Part shown: positions 21,428 to 35,100 of the stretch, in pieces
Layout of the letters: each line of letters opens with the position of its first letter
Position numbering within the stretch: the stretch's first letter is position 1
Assembly (NCBI GenBank): GCA_015680685.1
Contig: MNCI01027444.1
Coordinates: 480,004 to 544,003 of the forward strand
Reading direction: 5' to 3'
From: Gnetum montanum
Lineage: Eukaryota > Streptophyta > Gnetopsida > Gnetales > Gnetaceae
Length of the DNA: 64,000 nucleotides
Position numbers and translations under genes: made by a program
Notes under the pieces: model-generated
The model's input: only the letters and a program-made list of their open reading frames with translations
Told to the model about the DNA's origin: nothing
The model's database searches: none

Positions 21428-23465
21428 TAAATGAAAACTCATCCTTGAGTTCCTTATAAAATATTGGGAAGGTATGGGATTATTGACTGAATGACAATTG
21501 ATGGTGACATGGAATGATAGACTCAAAGTGCTTAGTGAACAGATCGACAAACATATTACAACATTGGTGTTCATAATCATAGTCGTAAACATTATACATA
21601 AATGACATCCAGACCCTCATTTGATAGCTTGAAGAGAGAGAGAAAAGAAAATGAGGTGCATTGTTGTCGATGTTAAAAATGTGCACACCGTTGTTCATCC
21701 ATGGCCACATGATTAAGCTTGTTCCCTGTATAAATGCTTTTCTTTGTAGTCCATCTTAAGTGCTTCCTTCTATCCTAGTCCATTATTCATGTGATCGCCA
21801 TTTCCACACATAATATGATCACAAATTAGTGAGGTTAGATAAGGTATAATGTAATTGATACCTTACCTCGATATGAAGCACATTGGCTAGGTTGTGGGTA
21901 TGGCAAATACTGGGTTAGAGGTTTCCAACTGATAACTACCCAAGGTGTAGGGGTGAGATAAGTAATGAAATGGAAAAATTTGCAATAGGCCTCCATGACA
22001 AAAAGCTAACCTCTAACAACAATAGGGTGGAAAACGAAAGAACAAGAAATATGAGAGAAATAACAATGGTGAAGCTAATAAAACAAAAACAAAAATGGAT
22101 GTCATGGATGGGGTGAAACAAGAAATAGTTGATTGTAGAAAATGTTTAAGGGAAAGAACCTAAAAATTTCACCAAAAAGAAATGTCAATGGATCCTCCCC
22201 AAAGTAGGCTCATGCCCCTGATTCCCTGACAAACCCACAAACCAAAGAGTCTATAGGCTCTAGGAATGTGATATGGAAAAAATGGTTAAGAACTTACCTA
22301 AAAGAATTTACCAAAGAATAACAATGCATCAACCAAGATATAGACAAATCATAAAATCAACAATGAGGCGGAATATGGAAAGAAATACGGAAAGAGAGAA
22401 TGGAATGGAATGGAATCCCATAATCAAGGTTGTGTAAAGTCCCTTGTGTAGTATGTGATTAAGGTGACTTAATAAAATTTGGCCCAAATCCAAATTAAAA
22501 CTAACCACATCCAATGACCTCACATCAACATACTTGAGCAACCCATCCTCCTAAAGCAATGAGAACTCTTTCATAATGAAACCACCATGCCAAAAGGAAA
22601 ATAATAGAGAAAAAAGAAGTGAGGAAGGGTTGTAGTTAGAGGGAACCTTCAGGCATGGGTAACATGTCTTTATAGCACCATAACCAATGCTTGTAGCCCA
22701 TGTTTCTGTACTATGTCTAAGGGGTGTGCTTTGAATTCCCACTAGCTTTTTTTTAGTGAGAACCACACCATGAAAAGAATTATTTGATTTAGTCAACTTC
22801 CTCATATTGGTCAATGGTGAAATGGCAGAAAACCTATGAAAAACATTCAAGTACCCAAGAGAATAGCTAGCACAAATGCATCGAATCCCCTTGAAGTCAC
22901 ACCCTTTTCAATCCATTTGTATCTTTCCTTGGGTTGAAGAATACCAAGCCACCAAACCATTAATAAGTTTTCTTAGAAAAAAGAATAGTATATTTTCAAA
23001 AAAAAGGAAGACCATGGAGTTGTACGGATGAATGGATGACATGGACTCATTAACTATTTTATCAAAAGAGACCATATCATAGCATCAACATTAAAAGTCA
23101 AATGTAAAAACCAAACATTAGAAATCAACACCATTATAGTATAATCCACTATTGTGATCACTTATTATATGATGAGTGAGAGTAATTTAAACAAAATGTA
23201 ATAGAGGAAGAAATAGTAAAAAAAATGTTAACAATGGTGTAAAACAAAAATAAGTAAAGTTGAAGAGTGTGTAAAACAAAAAATAAGGGACAAAGGAACT
23301 AGGGGATTTAGAATGGTTAGCATTAATGGCCATCTCCCTTACTACTAACTTGGAAGGAGGACATCCAAAATAATAAGCAAGGTTATCCATTAATAGAGGT
23401 AGTGTTAGTACTGGTTGTTTTAGGCTCATGGAAAGGTTTACTTTGTTGGATGTTGACTAATAATT
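21428..23465 (-). other. ~2 kb noncoding 3' region of element A
   Basis: No open frame of note. It aligns throughout with 53032-~55040 of element B, sharing blocks such as GATCCTCCCCAAAGTAGGC and CCCCTTGAAGTCACACCC. Athila elements often have an envelope-like frame here, but I see no remnant with a signal peptide or membrane segments. Confidence 0.65.
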
Positions 23466-24470
23466 TCCTATCCGAGCTTTCAGGTTTATAGATCATCATG
23501 GTCCCTAAAGGAAAAGTTTCATGAATGATATAAGGTTCTTCCAATAGTGTTTGAAATTTAGTTCATTATGGCACATGTGCGGGATTCCAATAAAGAATCT
23601 TATCTCCTAGTTGGTATCTAACTTTTCTAATTCTTAGGTCATGATGTTGCTTGTTGAAGGCCTTGTGCAATTCGTTGGATGATAGGGTAGCTAATTGATT
23701 TTCATCTAGAAAGGTAAGGTTCATTAACTATTCTTTCTATGCTAGACTAAGGTCAAGGTTGAGGTCACATGTTGTAGATAGTGTACAGAGCTCAGCTTCG
23801 ATAGGAAGTGTTGGAAGTTTATCATACACTAACTCATAGGGAGAATAGCCTATAGGGAGTTTCAATGTGGATCTGTATGCCAAAAGAGCATCATTCAATT
23901 TGGTGCTCTAGTCTCACCTATATTTACTAATGGTTTAAGTCCATATTTTTGTGATCTCCCTATTGGTGACTTCAGCTTGACAATTCACTTGAGGATGATA
24001 TGGGGTAGTCAGCTTATGCTTAACTCCTAAGTGTTGCATTAATTTTTGAAAGGTCGCACCTGTAAAATGAGTACCATTATCTAAAATAAGTGCATGAGGC
24101 ATGCCAAACCTATTTATGATTTGTTGTTGAACAAATTGTGCAGCGATAGATGATGTATAGTCAATAATAGTGGCTTCTTCTACCCATTTTCTAAAATAGT
24201 CAACAACAACAATAATGTGGGCTTTTCCATAGGACATTGTTGTGATAGGCCCCATAAAATCAATTTTCCATGTGTCGAAGGGTTCTAAAGGTTGAATCCA
24301 TTATTGTGGACCCTCCATTCTAGCATTCATTCACCCATGCATTGGTAGTGCTCACAAGATTGGATGAAATGATGAGTGTCCTTGAACAATGTAGGCCAAT
24401 AATATCCTGCAAGCAAGATTTTAATGGCTATTCATCTCCCAATGTAATGACCCCCACAATGACCCTCATG
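23466..24470 (-). pseudogene. int: Integrase of element A
   Basis: The catalytic core at 24255-23935 shows the D-D-E triad: VVVDYFRKWVE, LILDNGTHF and QAEVTNREI. Upstream, CEHYQC (about 24340) is a remnant of the zinc-binding domain. Downstream are DALLAYRSTLKLPIGYSPYE and a C-terminal domain with YQLGDKILYW and PYIIHETFP. Gly is replaced by Cys in the usual NGQ motif (VNCQAE). Integrase would splice the cDNA into the host chromosome. Stops are present in the C-terminal part. Confidence 0.85.
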
Positions 24471-24599
24471 AGTATCTTGAAGAACTTGCAATTGATCTCC
24501 ATCAGGAACACATCATCGGACCAAGCCATCAGAACATACCTTATAAAGGTATCTATTGATTTCCATGAAATATTTGGCTTGGTGAAGAAATTATTGTTT

Positions 24600-25310
24600 C
24601 TTTTTAATGTCTAGCCCTTGTGGTGTGTCTTGTGTGAGAAGATAGATAAGAATGCTATTGTACCAATTTGTGTCTGTGGGAAATTGATTGTTTATTACAC
24701 CTACAAAGAGGAGTTCTTTAGGGAAGCAGTCAGAAATTGGATACTCGTCCTCTTTGTTGTTCCATCATAATCGAGATAAGTGATTAGCCACAACAGTCTT
24801 GATGCCTTTACGATCAATCATTGTAAGATCCAACTCTTGTAAGATCACGAGCCATCGTATGATGCAAGAGCTTACCATTGGTTGATTCATTAGGAACTAT
24901 ATTGCACTATGATCTATGTGTACAAATATTTTATAGCCCAATACATAGTGCCTAAATTTTTCTAGTGCAAACACCACAGTCATTAATTTTTTTTCTGTTG
25001 TAGTGCAATTGAGCTATGCACCAGGAACACTCTAACTTGCATAGTGAATGTAATAGGGTTATTTTGGTCATCTAACTATGTAAGTATAGCTCCTAAAGCA
25101 AAGTTGGACGCATCAGTCATTATGTGAAATGGTCTAGACTAGTTAAGAGCTTGTAGAATGGGTGTTTCTATGAGCTTCTATTTCAAGGTTTGGAAAGCTA
25201 GCTCACATTCCTTGGTCCATTCAAAGGGTACATCCTTTTTCATTAATAATACCAATGATTTTGCAATCCTTGAAAATTTCTCAATGAAGCATCTATAATA
25301 GCTAGTATGT
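24600..25310 (-). pseudogene. rh: RNase H of element A
   Basis: Translated pieces include DASNFALGAILT followed by a TAG where the family has Gln, then EKKL, VFALEKFRHYVLGYK and HIDHSA (about 25000-24890). These are the usual D-E-D landmarks of gypsy RNase H. The frame is shifted and stop-laden. It lies between RT and integrase as expected. Confidence 0.7.
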
Positions 25311-26000
25311 CCAAGGAATGATCAGATATCTTTTATAGTTTTAGGTTGATGAGTGATTCCTTGGATGACTTTAATATTTTTGAGATCTACCTTTATCCCT
25401 ATTTGGAAGATCCTATGCCCTAACATAATGCCTTCTTGGATCATTAAATATCTTTTCTGCCAATTGAGCCTTAAGTTGGTTTCTATGCATCATTTTAGTA
25501 CTTGCTCTAATCAGTCCAATGCTTGTTCGAAGTCCACTCCATAGGTGGAGAAATCATCCATAACTACCTCCACACTATTTCCTATTTGCTACTGAAATAT
25601 ACTTAGAACCAAACATTGAAATTTTATTGGGGCATTGACAAGCCAAACGACATCTGCCTATATGCAAATGTCCCCCAAGAACTTGTGAATGTAGTCTTGG
25701 CTTGGTCTTCTAGTGCTATTTGAATTTGATTGTATCCACTGTAACCATCCAAAAAACTATAGTAGAAATTCCTTGCAATGGTATTTAGGACTTGGTTAAT
25801 GAATGGTAATGGAAAATGGTCTTTAAATGTTGCCATGTTTAACAGCCTAAAGTCTATACACACCCTCCATTTACCTACCTTTTTAGGCACAATGACTAAT
25901 GAACTAACCCATTCACTATCAGCAATGGGGTAGATGAACTTGGATTTTAGAAGTTGTTCAATTTCTTCTTTAACCACTTGCTTAGGCTTCAGGTTTAGTC
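25310..26000 (-). pseudogene. rt: Reverse transcriptase of element A
   Basis: Motifs in order are SSLVIVPKKVGKWRVCIDFR, DHFPLPFINQVL, YYSFLDGYSGYNQI, TTFTSSWGTFAYRQMSFGL, then after a stop the catalytic VVMDDFSTYG (25549-25578), LNWQK and GIKVDLKNIKVI. Met at the first position of the active-site box and a following Phe-Ser are typical of the Athila branch. Several stops are present. Confidence 0.9.
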
Positions 26001-26532
26001 ACCTTTGTGGTTTTTGTTGAGGCTTCATGGAGGGGTTGGTGTAAATTCTGTGTTGGCATATCCTAAGATCTATTCCAGTTAATCTAGGATATAACCAAGC
26101 AAAGGCTTTTGACCATTTATTTACCATCTTCAGTAGTCTTTCTTTTTGTTGAGGAGCAAGCTTAGCATTAATGATTACCAATTTTCCATTATGGAGAAAT
26201 GTATATTCCATACTAGTGGTCAATGGTTTTAATTCAATGGGCTCTCGCTTAAGCGCATCAAGAATTTCCAACTTCCCCTAGTTGATATTTTCGATATCAA
26301 GACTTGGAAGTTGACGATGGACTTGCTCTAATGTATTTATGCTATCGATATAGGCACTAGTTAAGCTCTTAGTTGGTTCCATGCATAGAGCTGAATTGCT
26401 CTCTTGGTCAGCTGTCAACCATTGGGTGTCTTCCTATCTTATGGCTACTGCATACAAGCATCTTTGTATGTTAGTCATTTGTGCACACTGGTTGCATGCA
26501 GGCAATGTTAAATGTTGTACAAACTAGGACTT

Positions 26533-27072
26533 CTACATGTAGTTACACCCTATGTCACTGTATGCAATGCATGGAAATTTATTCTTCTCGATCTTTCCAA
26601 ATGTATTTTTCTTTGATATTTCTAGGGAAAGATCACGTATTCCTAGGCACACATTAATCATTCTTAGCCATGATCTTCCCATTATGATTTGGAAGTCCCC
26701 CTTATAGTTGTTGATTAGAATCACTAAGAAATCAGCTCGATACAACCACCCATAAACAGTTGTGATAATGTCTTCCACTAGTCCTAATGGGACAGTGATG
26801 GATTGATTAGTCAACTCTAAATGAATGTTACTCTCTTTTAGTGGAGGCAGGTTCTAGACTTTGTGCATTTCTTGAGAGATTAAGTTAATACCAGAACCTA
26901 AATCCAAAAGAGCTTTGCAAGGCTCATTTCTAGCAATTTGCAAATATATAAGAGGACTTCCAATATCAAAGAATTTCCTAAGAAGATGGCTAGCTTTAAT
27001 CCAATTGGTAATAGCATGAGTTAACATGACTGTGTGCATTGGGTGTGATTTTTGGTTTGAAGGAAGCTTCAA
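26533..27072 (-). pseudogene. pro: Aspartic protease of element A
   Basis: CKALLDLGSGINLIS carries the active site, but Ser/Thr of D-[ST]-G is Leu (DLG), which would impair catalysis. IIMGRSWL near 26680 is the hydrophobic second motif. The element B copy keeps DSG. Residues at 26271-25999 link the protease to RT. Confidence 0.8.
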
Positions 27073-27669
27073 AGATTCAAACGATGGTGAGGTAATTGGA
27101 AAATTAGCTACTTATGGCTGTAAGGATTTTGTTGGACTATTGGTTCTAAAGAAGGGTCTCTTCTTTATGCAGTTGTCTGAACCAAGAGTAGGTTAAAGAT
27201 TAATAGCCCTTGTAGCATTACGTTGTTGTAGTTGGGTAGGAAGCTCACCTTGCATAGTTGGAGCAGGTGGTAATGGAGCTAATGGTGGAAGAGGTGCAGT
27301 CAAATGAGAAGGATAGTACATTTGTGGAACACCACTCCTAGGATAAGGAGTTTTAGAGTACTCGTGGATCTAGTAGTGAGGCTAAGGAGTGACGTAACTA
27401 GTGGAGATATCGGCTGCTGCACGTAGTACCTGTATGGGTCAAGTTGATGGTAAGGGTATTTTTGATGTCATAATGACATTCCTCATGATTGTGGGTGTTT
27501 TCATTATTGATACTATTCATTTAGTTGTGGTGGATCTCCACTCAAATAATACATCAAGGGTTGGTGGAACTTCCTTGGGTTACCTTGAGGATAAGGTAAC
27601 CTTCTAGGTGCATTTCATCTATTTAATCATGGGTTTAGTGCATGCATCCCAGACTCTTATAGATGTGAG

Positions 27670-29552
27670 ACTACTGGGTAACATCCTTTAGGATGATCAT
27701 ATTGGCATATCTCACATCCACCATCATTGTCTATGTCTAAATCCACAACCTCTTCAATGATGGCAACTTTGCCTTTACCTTTGTTACATGTAGACTCAGC
27801 TTTTTCCTTTTTCCTTCTCTCTTAGTCACTACTTTGCTCTCTAGACTCCTTGACTATTTTTAGAATGGCTTAAAATTTATCATCTAGGGAGTTCCACATT
27901 TGATCTACCTTTGTCAATACATCTGATGCAAATTTTTGAATGGGAAAAGTCTTCCTATTCACCATCTCTTTGAGTGGTAACTCTTCTTCATCTTCACAAA
28001 ATCTAACTTCCTTTCTTCGAAGGGAAGGATCTCTATTGTATTCCTTCACACTTTCTCTTTTTCTTAACTCACCTTCCTCCTTGGCAACTTGCTCCAAAAA
28101 TCTTGATATTTGATGGGATCTAAGCTTAGATAGCCTTCCTTTGTCATAAGTCCCAAAGGTTCTTTGCATTTCGTACCTAAGCCCATCCACTAGAAGGCAT
28201 AGTTGTTCTCTTTGTGAGTAACCATGGCTAGGGAAAAGATGTAATAATGCATAATATTGGCCCATGGCAGCATCCAAGGGTTCATGTCCTCCTTGTTTCC
28301 ATCCTTGGATTTTCTTACGTTGGTTGAACACTCGGGGGTATATTCGATACTTATCATTGAATAACTCTAACATGGCCCTCCATCGATAAATGGATTCTAG
28401 TTCTAAGGACTAGTACCGACTTTCCACTTCTTTGATTAGTGTCTGTGGAAACAACTTTAGTTTTTGCCACTCATTTTCTATATTTTGCAAGGCACATGCA
28501 TTATGAAATGCTTGTAAATGGTTTTGAGGATTAGCATTGTATCCCCCTTCAAATCGTGGGATGTTCTTCATGTCTAATATTTTGATCCTACTATCCTTTT
28601 GGTGCCTTGTTGGAATCCTAATGGTCTCTGTTATGTTTAACATACTTCAGGTTGTGAGTAGGGATTCATCATGATTATATTGTCTATGGTGTCTATGATG
28701 CCTATGTTGTTCCCTACTCTTCCTTCTTTCATGATGTGTTTCTATGGAATTCCCTCATCTCCTTTCTTGATTATTTTGACTATGATCTTTATTTTTCTTA
28801 CCATTTTCCTCATGGTGTTTCCCTTTGCAACAACATTCAGATTGTGAAGGAGAGGGGGAAGGAGATGATGAAGGTGAAGAGGAAGGAAGATTGGCACTGT
28901 GATGGCATCTGTCACTTTCTCTTTGGTGGTCTCGGCCTCGGTTGTAGTTACAATTGGAATGTCCATCAATGTCATGTGTTCATGTTCCTTTCTTGGACTC
29001 TTTGTGTCTATTGGTATCAAAACCTAGGTTATAAATAGTTGAGTGAAGATTTTGATACACAACTCCTTGACTGAAGTTAATGAGAGGAATATCATTTTTT
29101 GGAAAACCTCCCAAGGTAGGTTCACCACCCTCGTTTTCACTTAGGACATATGAAACATCCCGAGACCACTTTCCCTTCATAGATTTGTAATGTCTCTCCT
29201 GTTGTAGGTTCCTTTGGCATTGTGCCTTCGTGGGTTAATACTCTCTCGAGTCATGTTCATGCACAACATACTCTACCTATAAGTGTTACATACCAATTCA
29301 TGTGAGCACACTAAGAAGCATGCTTGGGACTGAGCAATTGGAAGGTAACACTATGTTACCTTCTAAATCACACCAACAAAGTTTTTCATCCTAGTGAAGG
29401 ATAAAGGTAAAGTTTGGTATATACTCATTAGGATGATCATATACCATGCAAAACTATTGGGGAACTACTAGATCATCATGTGTACTATGCCTCCGATTGT
29501 TCATTATGTCAGATCTAGGCAGTGAATCACTCTCATAAGAAGAAAGAGACAT
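27670..29552 (-). pseudogene. gag: gag of element A
   Basis: ATG at 29552 (MSLSSYESDSLPRSD) matches the start in element B. Order: a low-complexity N-terminal part; a Ser/Arg/His-rich tract (HHERRKSREQHRHHRHHR, near 28720); IPRFEGGYNANPQNHLQAF (28560); the capsid core with MLELFNDKYRIYPRVFNQR (28373) and LLHLFPSHGYSQREQL; and a compact CCHC-like finger CEICQYDHPKGC at about 27716-27681. Several stops and frameshifts are present. Gag would form the virus-like particle. The Ser/Arg tract ahead of the capsid domain also occurs in B. Confidence 0.8.
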
Positions 29553-29670
29553 GATTGATTATTCAATGTGCAATACTCTCTTTTTGATAATTGTAGGATA
29601 ACTAACCCTAACGGTTCGTTCCAATAATGGAAATATTTCCTAAGTTCTAATCAGCGCACAAACAAAAAAA

Positions 29671-29688
29671 TCCCTAGCAATGGAACCA
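29671..29688 (-). other. Primer-binding site position, element A
   Basis: The minus strand reads TGGTTCCATTGCTAGGGA one base from the LTR. It aligns with the better-preserved element B site (tRNA-Asp type) with several changes. Confidence 0.65.
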
Positions 29689-29689
29689 A

Positions 29690-30550
29690 TGATGAGCAAC
29701 AAGGTACCCCTATGTCCAACCATACGAATACGAGTGTTTATGCATGATCTGGTCTCCAAGGATTAAGTGTTTATGTACTTACACAGAACAAGGATGGGTT
29801 ATGCAATCATTGTCTTTCCAAGATTACTTGTAAAGCAAAATTGTATGGTTAAGTAAACTTGAGGTATATGATTTTTATTATTTTTTTAATGTTTTATGTT
29901 CCTGGTGCTTAAAGTGGAGAAATGAAATAATTTAATAACTAATTTGATTTAACTAGCTAAATATTCTGTAACTAGTCCTAACACCAACACTATTCCCACT
30001 TGTCAAACACATCCTGAACTAGTGTAACACTACTAGGATTACCAAACGCTAGTCGTTACTAGGTTACCAAGTGTTCCACATGTGCTCGAAGTGGTCATAC
30101 TGAGTGTGCTAATTCGCTGATAATTAACAATTCAATAAAATAACATTAATTAACTAATGAGAGTAGTGAGTAACAATGAATAACATTTAAATGAGATAAT
30201 TAAGCTATTCTAAATGTTGCAAGGTTTATCACAAAGTGCATCTTTATTTCCAGACACAAGGTGTGCTCAGGTACATAGTGCTCAAATAAAGATCTATTCA
30301 CTTTATGACTCCTACTACAAACACTTAGAAACAATTCTAACTCTGGAAAGGGAAAACTACAAGATTTTGGCTAAGGGACTAAGAAAACTAACTGCGAAAT
30401 TAAGTGCCCTTGTCTCTTATTTATAGCTGATGAGAAAAGCTCCAATAACACATGTCTAATATCACTTTGTCACCTCCAATATCATGTACCTGATATCAAG
30501 GGTTTGATAACGTGGGTTCGATATTAGGGATCCGATATCGTGACTTATGA
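29690..30550 (-). repeat. 5' LTR of element A
   Basis: Plus-strand start TGATGAGCAACAAGG. The far end is decayed (TTATGA for TCATCA). The TATA box on minus is TATAAATAAGAG near 30426-30417. GATATC-type palindromes (30450-30540) sit upstream of TATA in transcription direction, that is in U3. Confidence 0.85.
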
Positions 30551-31432
30551 CTTGCTAGCATTGAACCCATGAATTAGAGCTTTCAAATCAATAGTCTTAT
30601 CACTAGACTTCCATATGCTTTTATAGGTGCATGCCTTATAGTTCCTTAGTTTTTCCTCATGTTAGGAAGTGGTATTAGGTTCATCATGCAAATGGATCAA
30701 TGGGACTAAAAGTAGATGGGCAGATGTGGGAATAGGGATTGTGTCAACTATGAATTGTAGTCCCATTATGAGAGGCAAAGAATTAGAGGTACATTGAGCT
30801 ATATTTTTTATGTAACTTAAAAAATTAGAGCACTTGTTCTTCAACTATTCTAATGAGGGTAGTCATCATAAATCTTAAGGAAACATACTCTTATGATTAC
30901 TTCTCATGCTTCTAATTTGTAAGGATAAAGGTTATGATGAAATTTAAACTTCTAGTGGTGTGTTGATATATATATTTTTTGGATGGGGTTATAATAGACT
31001 CATTCTTCAATGGTTTTTTCTTTAAATATTAGTTGGGCTTATCAATTTGAATCTTGAAGATGTAATTAATCCATTCTTATGTTGGCCTTTCTTATGTAGG
31101 CATGTGCCACATAATTCAATAGAATGGCCTAACTTTTGATAAAAAGAGTGCACATGAGCATTTTTTTTGGACTAATTTGAGTTCATAATGTTTTACCTAT
31201 CTTTATAATTAGAAATGTTGTGTTCTTACGTTTCATAATGATAGAAAGGTTTTGGACCAATGATATAGAAAGAAACCCTTATAATGTTTGTATTTATCAT
31301 AGATTGGGCATTTGAAAGAAAGATTCTTATATTCAATATGAAAGGTAAATAATATTCATTTGCTTCTAAACCTAACTTGAATTAATTCATATGTCTTCAG
31401 GAGTGACATGCATACACAAAAGCATTTTAAGA
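30551..31432. other. AT-rich spacer, no gene seen
   Basis: No feature is recognised in this stretch between element A and the solo LTR. Confidence 0.6.
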
Positions 31433-32180
31433 CCATTTGATGAGTGGCGAGGTACCCCTACACTCAACCATACGAATACGAGCGTGCACGCGTGATCCGG
31501 TCGAACTCTGCAGACTAAATGCCTTAACGCCACAGGAAACACTTGGGGTTAATCATTCGTTGTCTTCCCAGGCTTGCTTGTAAGTGTCACGGTGTATGGT
31601 TAAGCAAGTCTGAGGTATGTGATTTTTTTGGTATTTTTCNNNNNNNNNNNNNNNNNNNNNNNNNNNNNNNNNNNNNNNNNNNNNNNTACACATTGGACTA
31701 CCACTGGGATTACCAAGCGCAGATCCTGGAATACGCTACTGGGTTACCAAGTAGCCAATGCTCGTAGTTAAGTCGTACTCACGCGTTGCGACAAGCAGCC
31801 GATTCCTTGATTAGCCGTACACATCCGTAGATGCTCGTAATCAAGTCGTACTTGTACGCACTAGGAAAGTAGTAAAAAACAATAAATAAAACCATGTACT
31901 GCAAGGTTTATCCAATCAAGTTCTTCTTTATTTCCATACACAACTTGGGTTCAGGTTACAAGCTGCTCGAATACAGAGCCGTTCACTCTAGGACTCCTAC
32001 TGTGGGCACATGGGAAAAATTCTAACTCTGGAGTGATCAATCTGCTAGAGCTTCGCTACTTCTAGCCAGGATTGGGAAATGAGGAGAGTGCCGCCTCTTA
32101 TTTATAGATATGGTGGCAGACCACGATATCGCGGCGGCCGTGATATCGCAGCACAGTGCATGTCGCATCTCATCACCATT
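31433..32180 (-). mobile_element. Solo LTR of the A/B family with target duplication
   Basis: TGATGAGTGGCGAGG (31438) to CATCTCATCA (32175) is a single LTR with direct CCATT repeats at 31433-31437 and 32176-32180. TATAAATAAGAGG (minus) is near 32105. Only two GATATCGC palindromes remain, both with intact CG. It looks less decayed than A or B. Unequal recombination between two LTRs would leave this product. Confidence 0.9.
31640..31686. other. Assembly gap (47 N)
   Basis: A short run of N inside the solo LTR. Confidence 0.99.
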
Positions 32181-35100
32181 CTTGATAAGAAGGTAGTAAC
32201 ATTTTCTATCTTAATCAACTTCTCAAATTCCATGGAAAGTTATTCTAGGAAGAGTGTTTGCTAGAACTTCATTAAAAAAAAGTGTGATTCTAATCCAAAT
32301 TAGGAATCTTTGGAGCACCAAATTTGATTACACTCCTATCTTTCATCTCATGAGTGTAAGCTTCCTAGCCTTAAACAACGAAGGATTGTTGAACAAGACC
32401 AAGTCTTTAACATAGCCTAAACTAAAATCAAACATCCACAAAGCCTCATAGAGAATGATGACTTGTTAGTTTTTGAGTACATAGGTAACTTCACCTTTTT
32501 ATATCTTGGGAAAATAAACTTTCTAGCTAATCACAATCTTATCATAGATCACGATATTCACCATGATCTTAGCAGAGATTATGGATTACTCACTAAAAAA
32601 ATAACTTGAACATGGATCATGGTGAAAGTTTTAAATTTCCTAGCAAAATTTAAATAATCATAACTCTTTCATTTTTTGGAATTTTGAGGTAATTTAAGAC
32701 TGTTTGAAAAGAGCATGATAAGATCCATCTACTTGCAAAATTTCAAATTAATTAGACTTCATTTGATTAGTTAATTTTGGATTATAATAAAGATTACTTA
32801 GAAGTATTTGAAATTTTTTTATAATATATCATCAAGTTTTAAAAAATATATCAAAAGTCATGATGGGTAGAGCACAACCTAACCATGAGTTTTGGTCAAC
32901 AAGAAAAAGAGAAAAAATTTCAAATTTTACTACCACAAACAAGCCACGAGTCATGGTTAGTGGATGATGATTTTTTGTATAAATCATGACTTGACCAGAA
33001 GTCATGGTCAAAGTAAAAAACACAAATACTTTGAGTATTACTTATAAAATTTCAATGAAAGTTGACTTGTTGAGTTCACCTCATTCAATACTTCATCTAA
33101 GATGATTGAAAGATGATAGAATCAACTTAATTATAAGGAATAAATAAAAAATTCTCTAAGTGATGCTTCAACTTTCACTTGATCGTTGAATTAATGTAAA
33201 TTGATTTAATTTTAAGTATTTTAAGCTCCTAAAAAGTAAAACTTAATGAAAATTATTGTAGAAACTTGATGATGTTGATGAATTAATGAATTGATGGAAT
33301 ATTGAAATAGAATAGTGATGATAATGAATTATTGAAATTTGATGATGAAATGTTAATGAAGTGATGAATATTATTAAATGATGAATGATGAGTTGATGAA
33401 TTATGAATAATGAAGAAAATTCAAAATAAAATCAATATTCTTTTTTTTAATCAAATTTTCAAACCAATTATAGCATGATAAGCTTATTTATTTATAGGCA
33501 TGTGATGAGGCTATTATAACTATGAATAGGATAAGTTTTCTTCCCCTAAAATTATGGTTGAAAATTGATGGAACATGAAGGATTTGAGCTATTATTCAAT
33601 TACATCTACCCATCAATATTGTAATAAATGAAAAAAAGAATGAATTTTACTATTTTTTTCAATATGGAATAAAAAAATGATCAAAAAATTATAATGCTTT
33701 CATAGATCCAAGTTTGCCTTTCTTCCAAAAAAAAAAAATACAATTTTTTATCTAAATATTATAAAGAATTTTTTTTCTTCATCTTTTGAATTTGTCTTTA
33801 TTTTTATGCATCTACTTGATTCTTCTATATATATATATATATATATCCTTCGATTATTTTGAATTTTGATTTATGATACTTAATTCTTCTTCTAAGTTGG
33901 AATCTACAACATGGATATGAAAATTAATTAAAGGACAATGAGTCTAAGTGGCATATTAGAACCACCAATCCCTTCTTTAATATGCATCTTGAAGTCATTA
34001 TAAGTTGGTTTTGAGTTTAGTCATTCTTCAATAGTCTTTAATATTTGATAGATATCATTAATTATTGTTCTCTTAATTGTCCTTTTTATTATTGCTCTTA
34101 GTCCCTTGCACTTGTTTCTTGATTAATTCTATCTTCTTTCTTTTTCTAGCATCTTCATTTTGTTGGGTAGTTTGGCTTGATTAAGTATATGGTGAAATAG
34201 TGATATTTTTCTTTTCCATACTAACAAATTCTTATCCTTTTGTCCTTCTTTGATTGGTGTTTTTAATTTTATGATGCTTAGAGTAAGAAATTATCCCTTG
34301 ACTAGATTTTACAAATACAAGTTTAAACCATCTATCTCCTCTATCTTATTTGGAGGCATATTTTGATTTTAGCATTGCTTAATTTATTTTAAATCTTTGA
34401 TTTTGGAACTAATTCTATGTAATAAATTTTCTTTGAAGCTTTTCAAATCTTTCTTTCGTATTGTATTGATCAAAAATGATGTAACAGTTCTTTTCAAATA
34501 TCAAATCATAATCATCATATATCATTTGCATGACTAATAGAAGTGATTTTTGAAAGTTAAAAAAAAAATTCTCTAGTTTCAAATTGATGTCCATCTTTCA
34601 AGTTGATATTTATGGTACTAGTTTCAAGTATCTATAATTTTCTTCCATCTTCAAAATAAATATTTCCAAGGCCATTTGTGAAAGTGATATTATTAAAGTC
34701 ATCTATTCTTGGTGTTATGTGGTTTATGAAATACTTTCTATTAGTTGCATCTTAAAGGAATTTAATTATTTGAGTGAAATAATGTATGAAATATTGGTTG
34801 TTCTTTACCTTTTAACCCTTCATCTTTCAAATTCTTACTTTTAGTCTTGGGTGATTTGTGTTGAATTTTTAAATTTATATGTTTTGCATGTATCTTTCCT
34901 TTACCTTTTGAATTCTTAATGTCTTCTTGAGTTGATTCTTCTCTTGTTTTCTTCTTGAATGATTATTCTCTTTGTGTTTCTAATTTTTCATTAATCATGG
35001 AAATTTTGGCTTCTTTGTTTCTTCATTTTGGCTTTTCCCTCCTTTACTCTTTGGTGCTTTAGATTCTTCTTAACTCTTAATTAAAATCTCCTTAACTTGA

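Larger units (their letters stand above)
17767..30550 (-). mobile_element. Element A: Athila-like Ty3/gypsy retrotransposon, interrupted and decayed
   Basis: The order on the minus strand is 5' LTR (29690-30550), primer-binding site, gag, protease, RT, RNase H, integrase, ~2 kb noncoding DNA, a purine tract at the LTR edge and a 3' LTR (17767-18185 plus 20966-21415). The RT carries VVMDDFSTYG and FPLPFINQ, and the primer-binding site position resembles the tRNA-Asp site of element B. Both fit the Athila branch of non-chromoviral gypsy elements. Its length is about 10.0 kb without the 2780-bp insertion in the 3' LTR. All frames carry stops. I found no convincing target duplication (CCCAC on the left, CTTGC on the right). 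Confidence 0.85.

Noticed and set aside
21428-23465. Envelope-like gene in element A
   Set aside because: Expected position in some Athila elements, but no signal peptide, membrane segment or continuous frame is visible in A or B.
17762-30555. Target duplication for element A
   Set aside because: Flanks are CCCAC and CTTGC and do not match. The right LTR edge is decayed, so the duplication may be lost.
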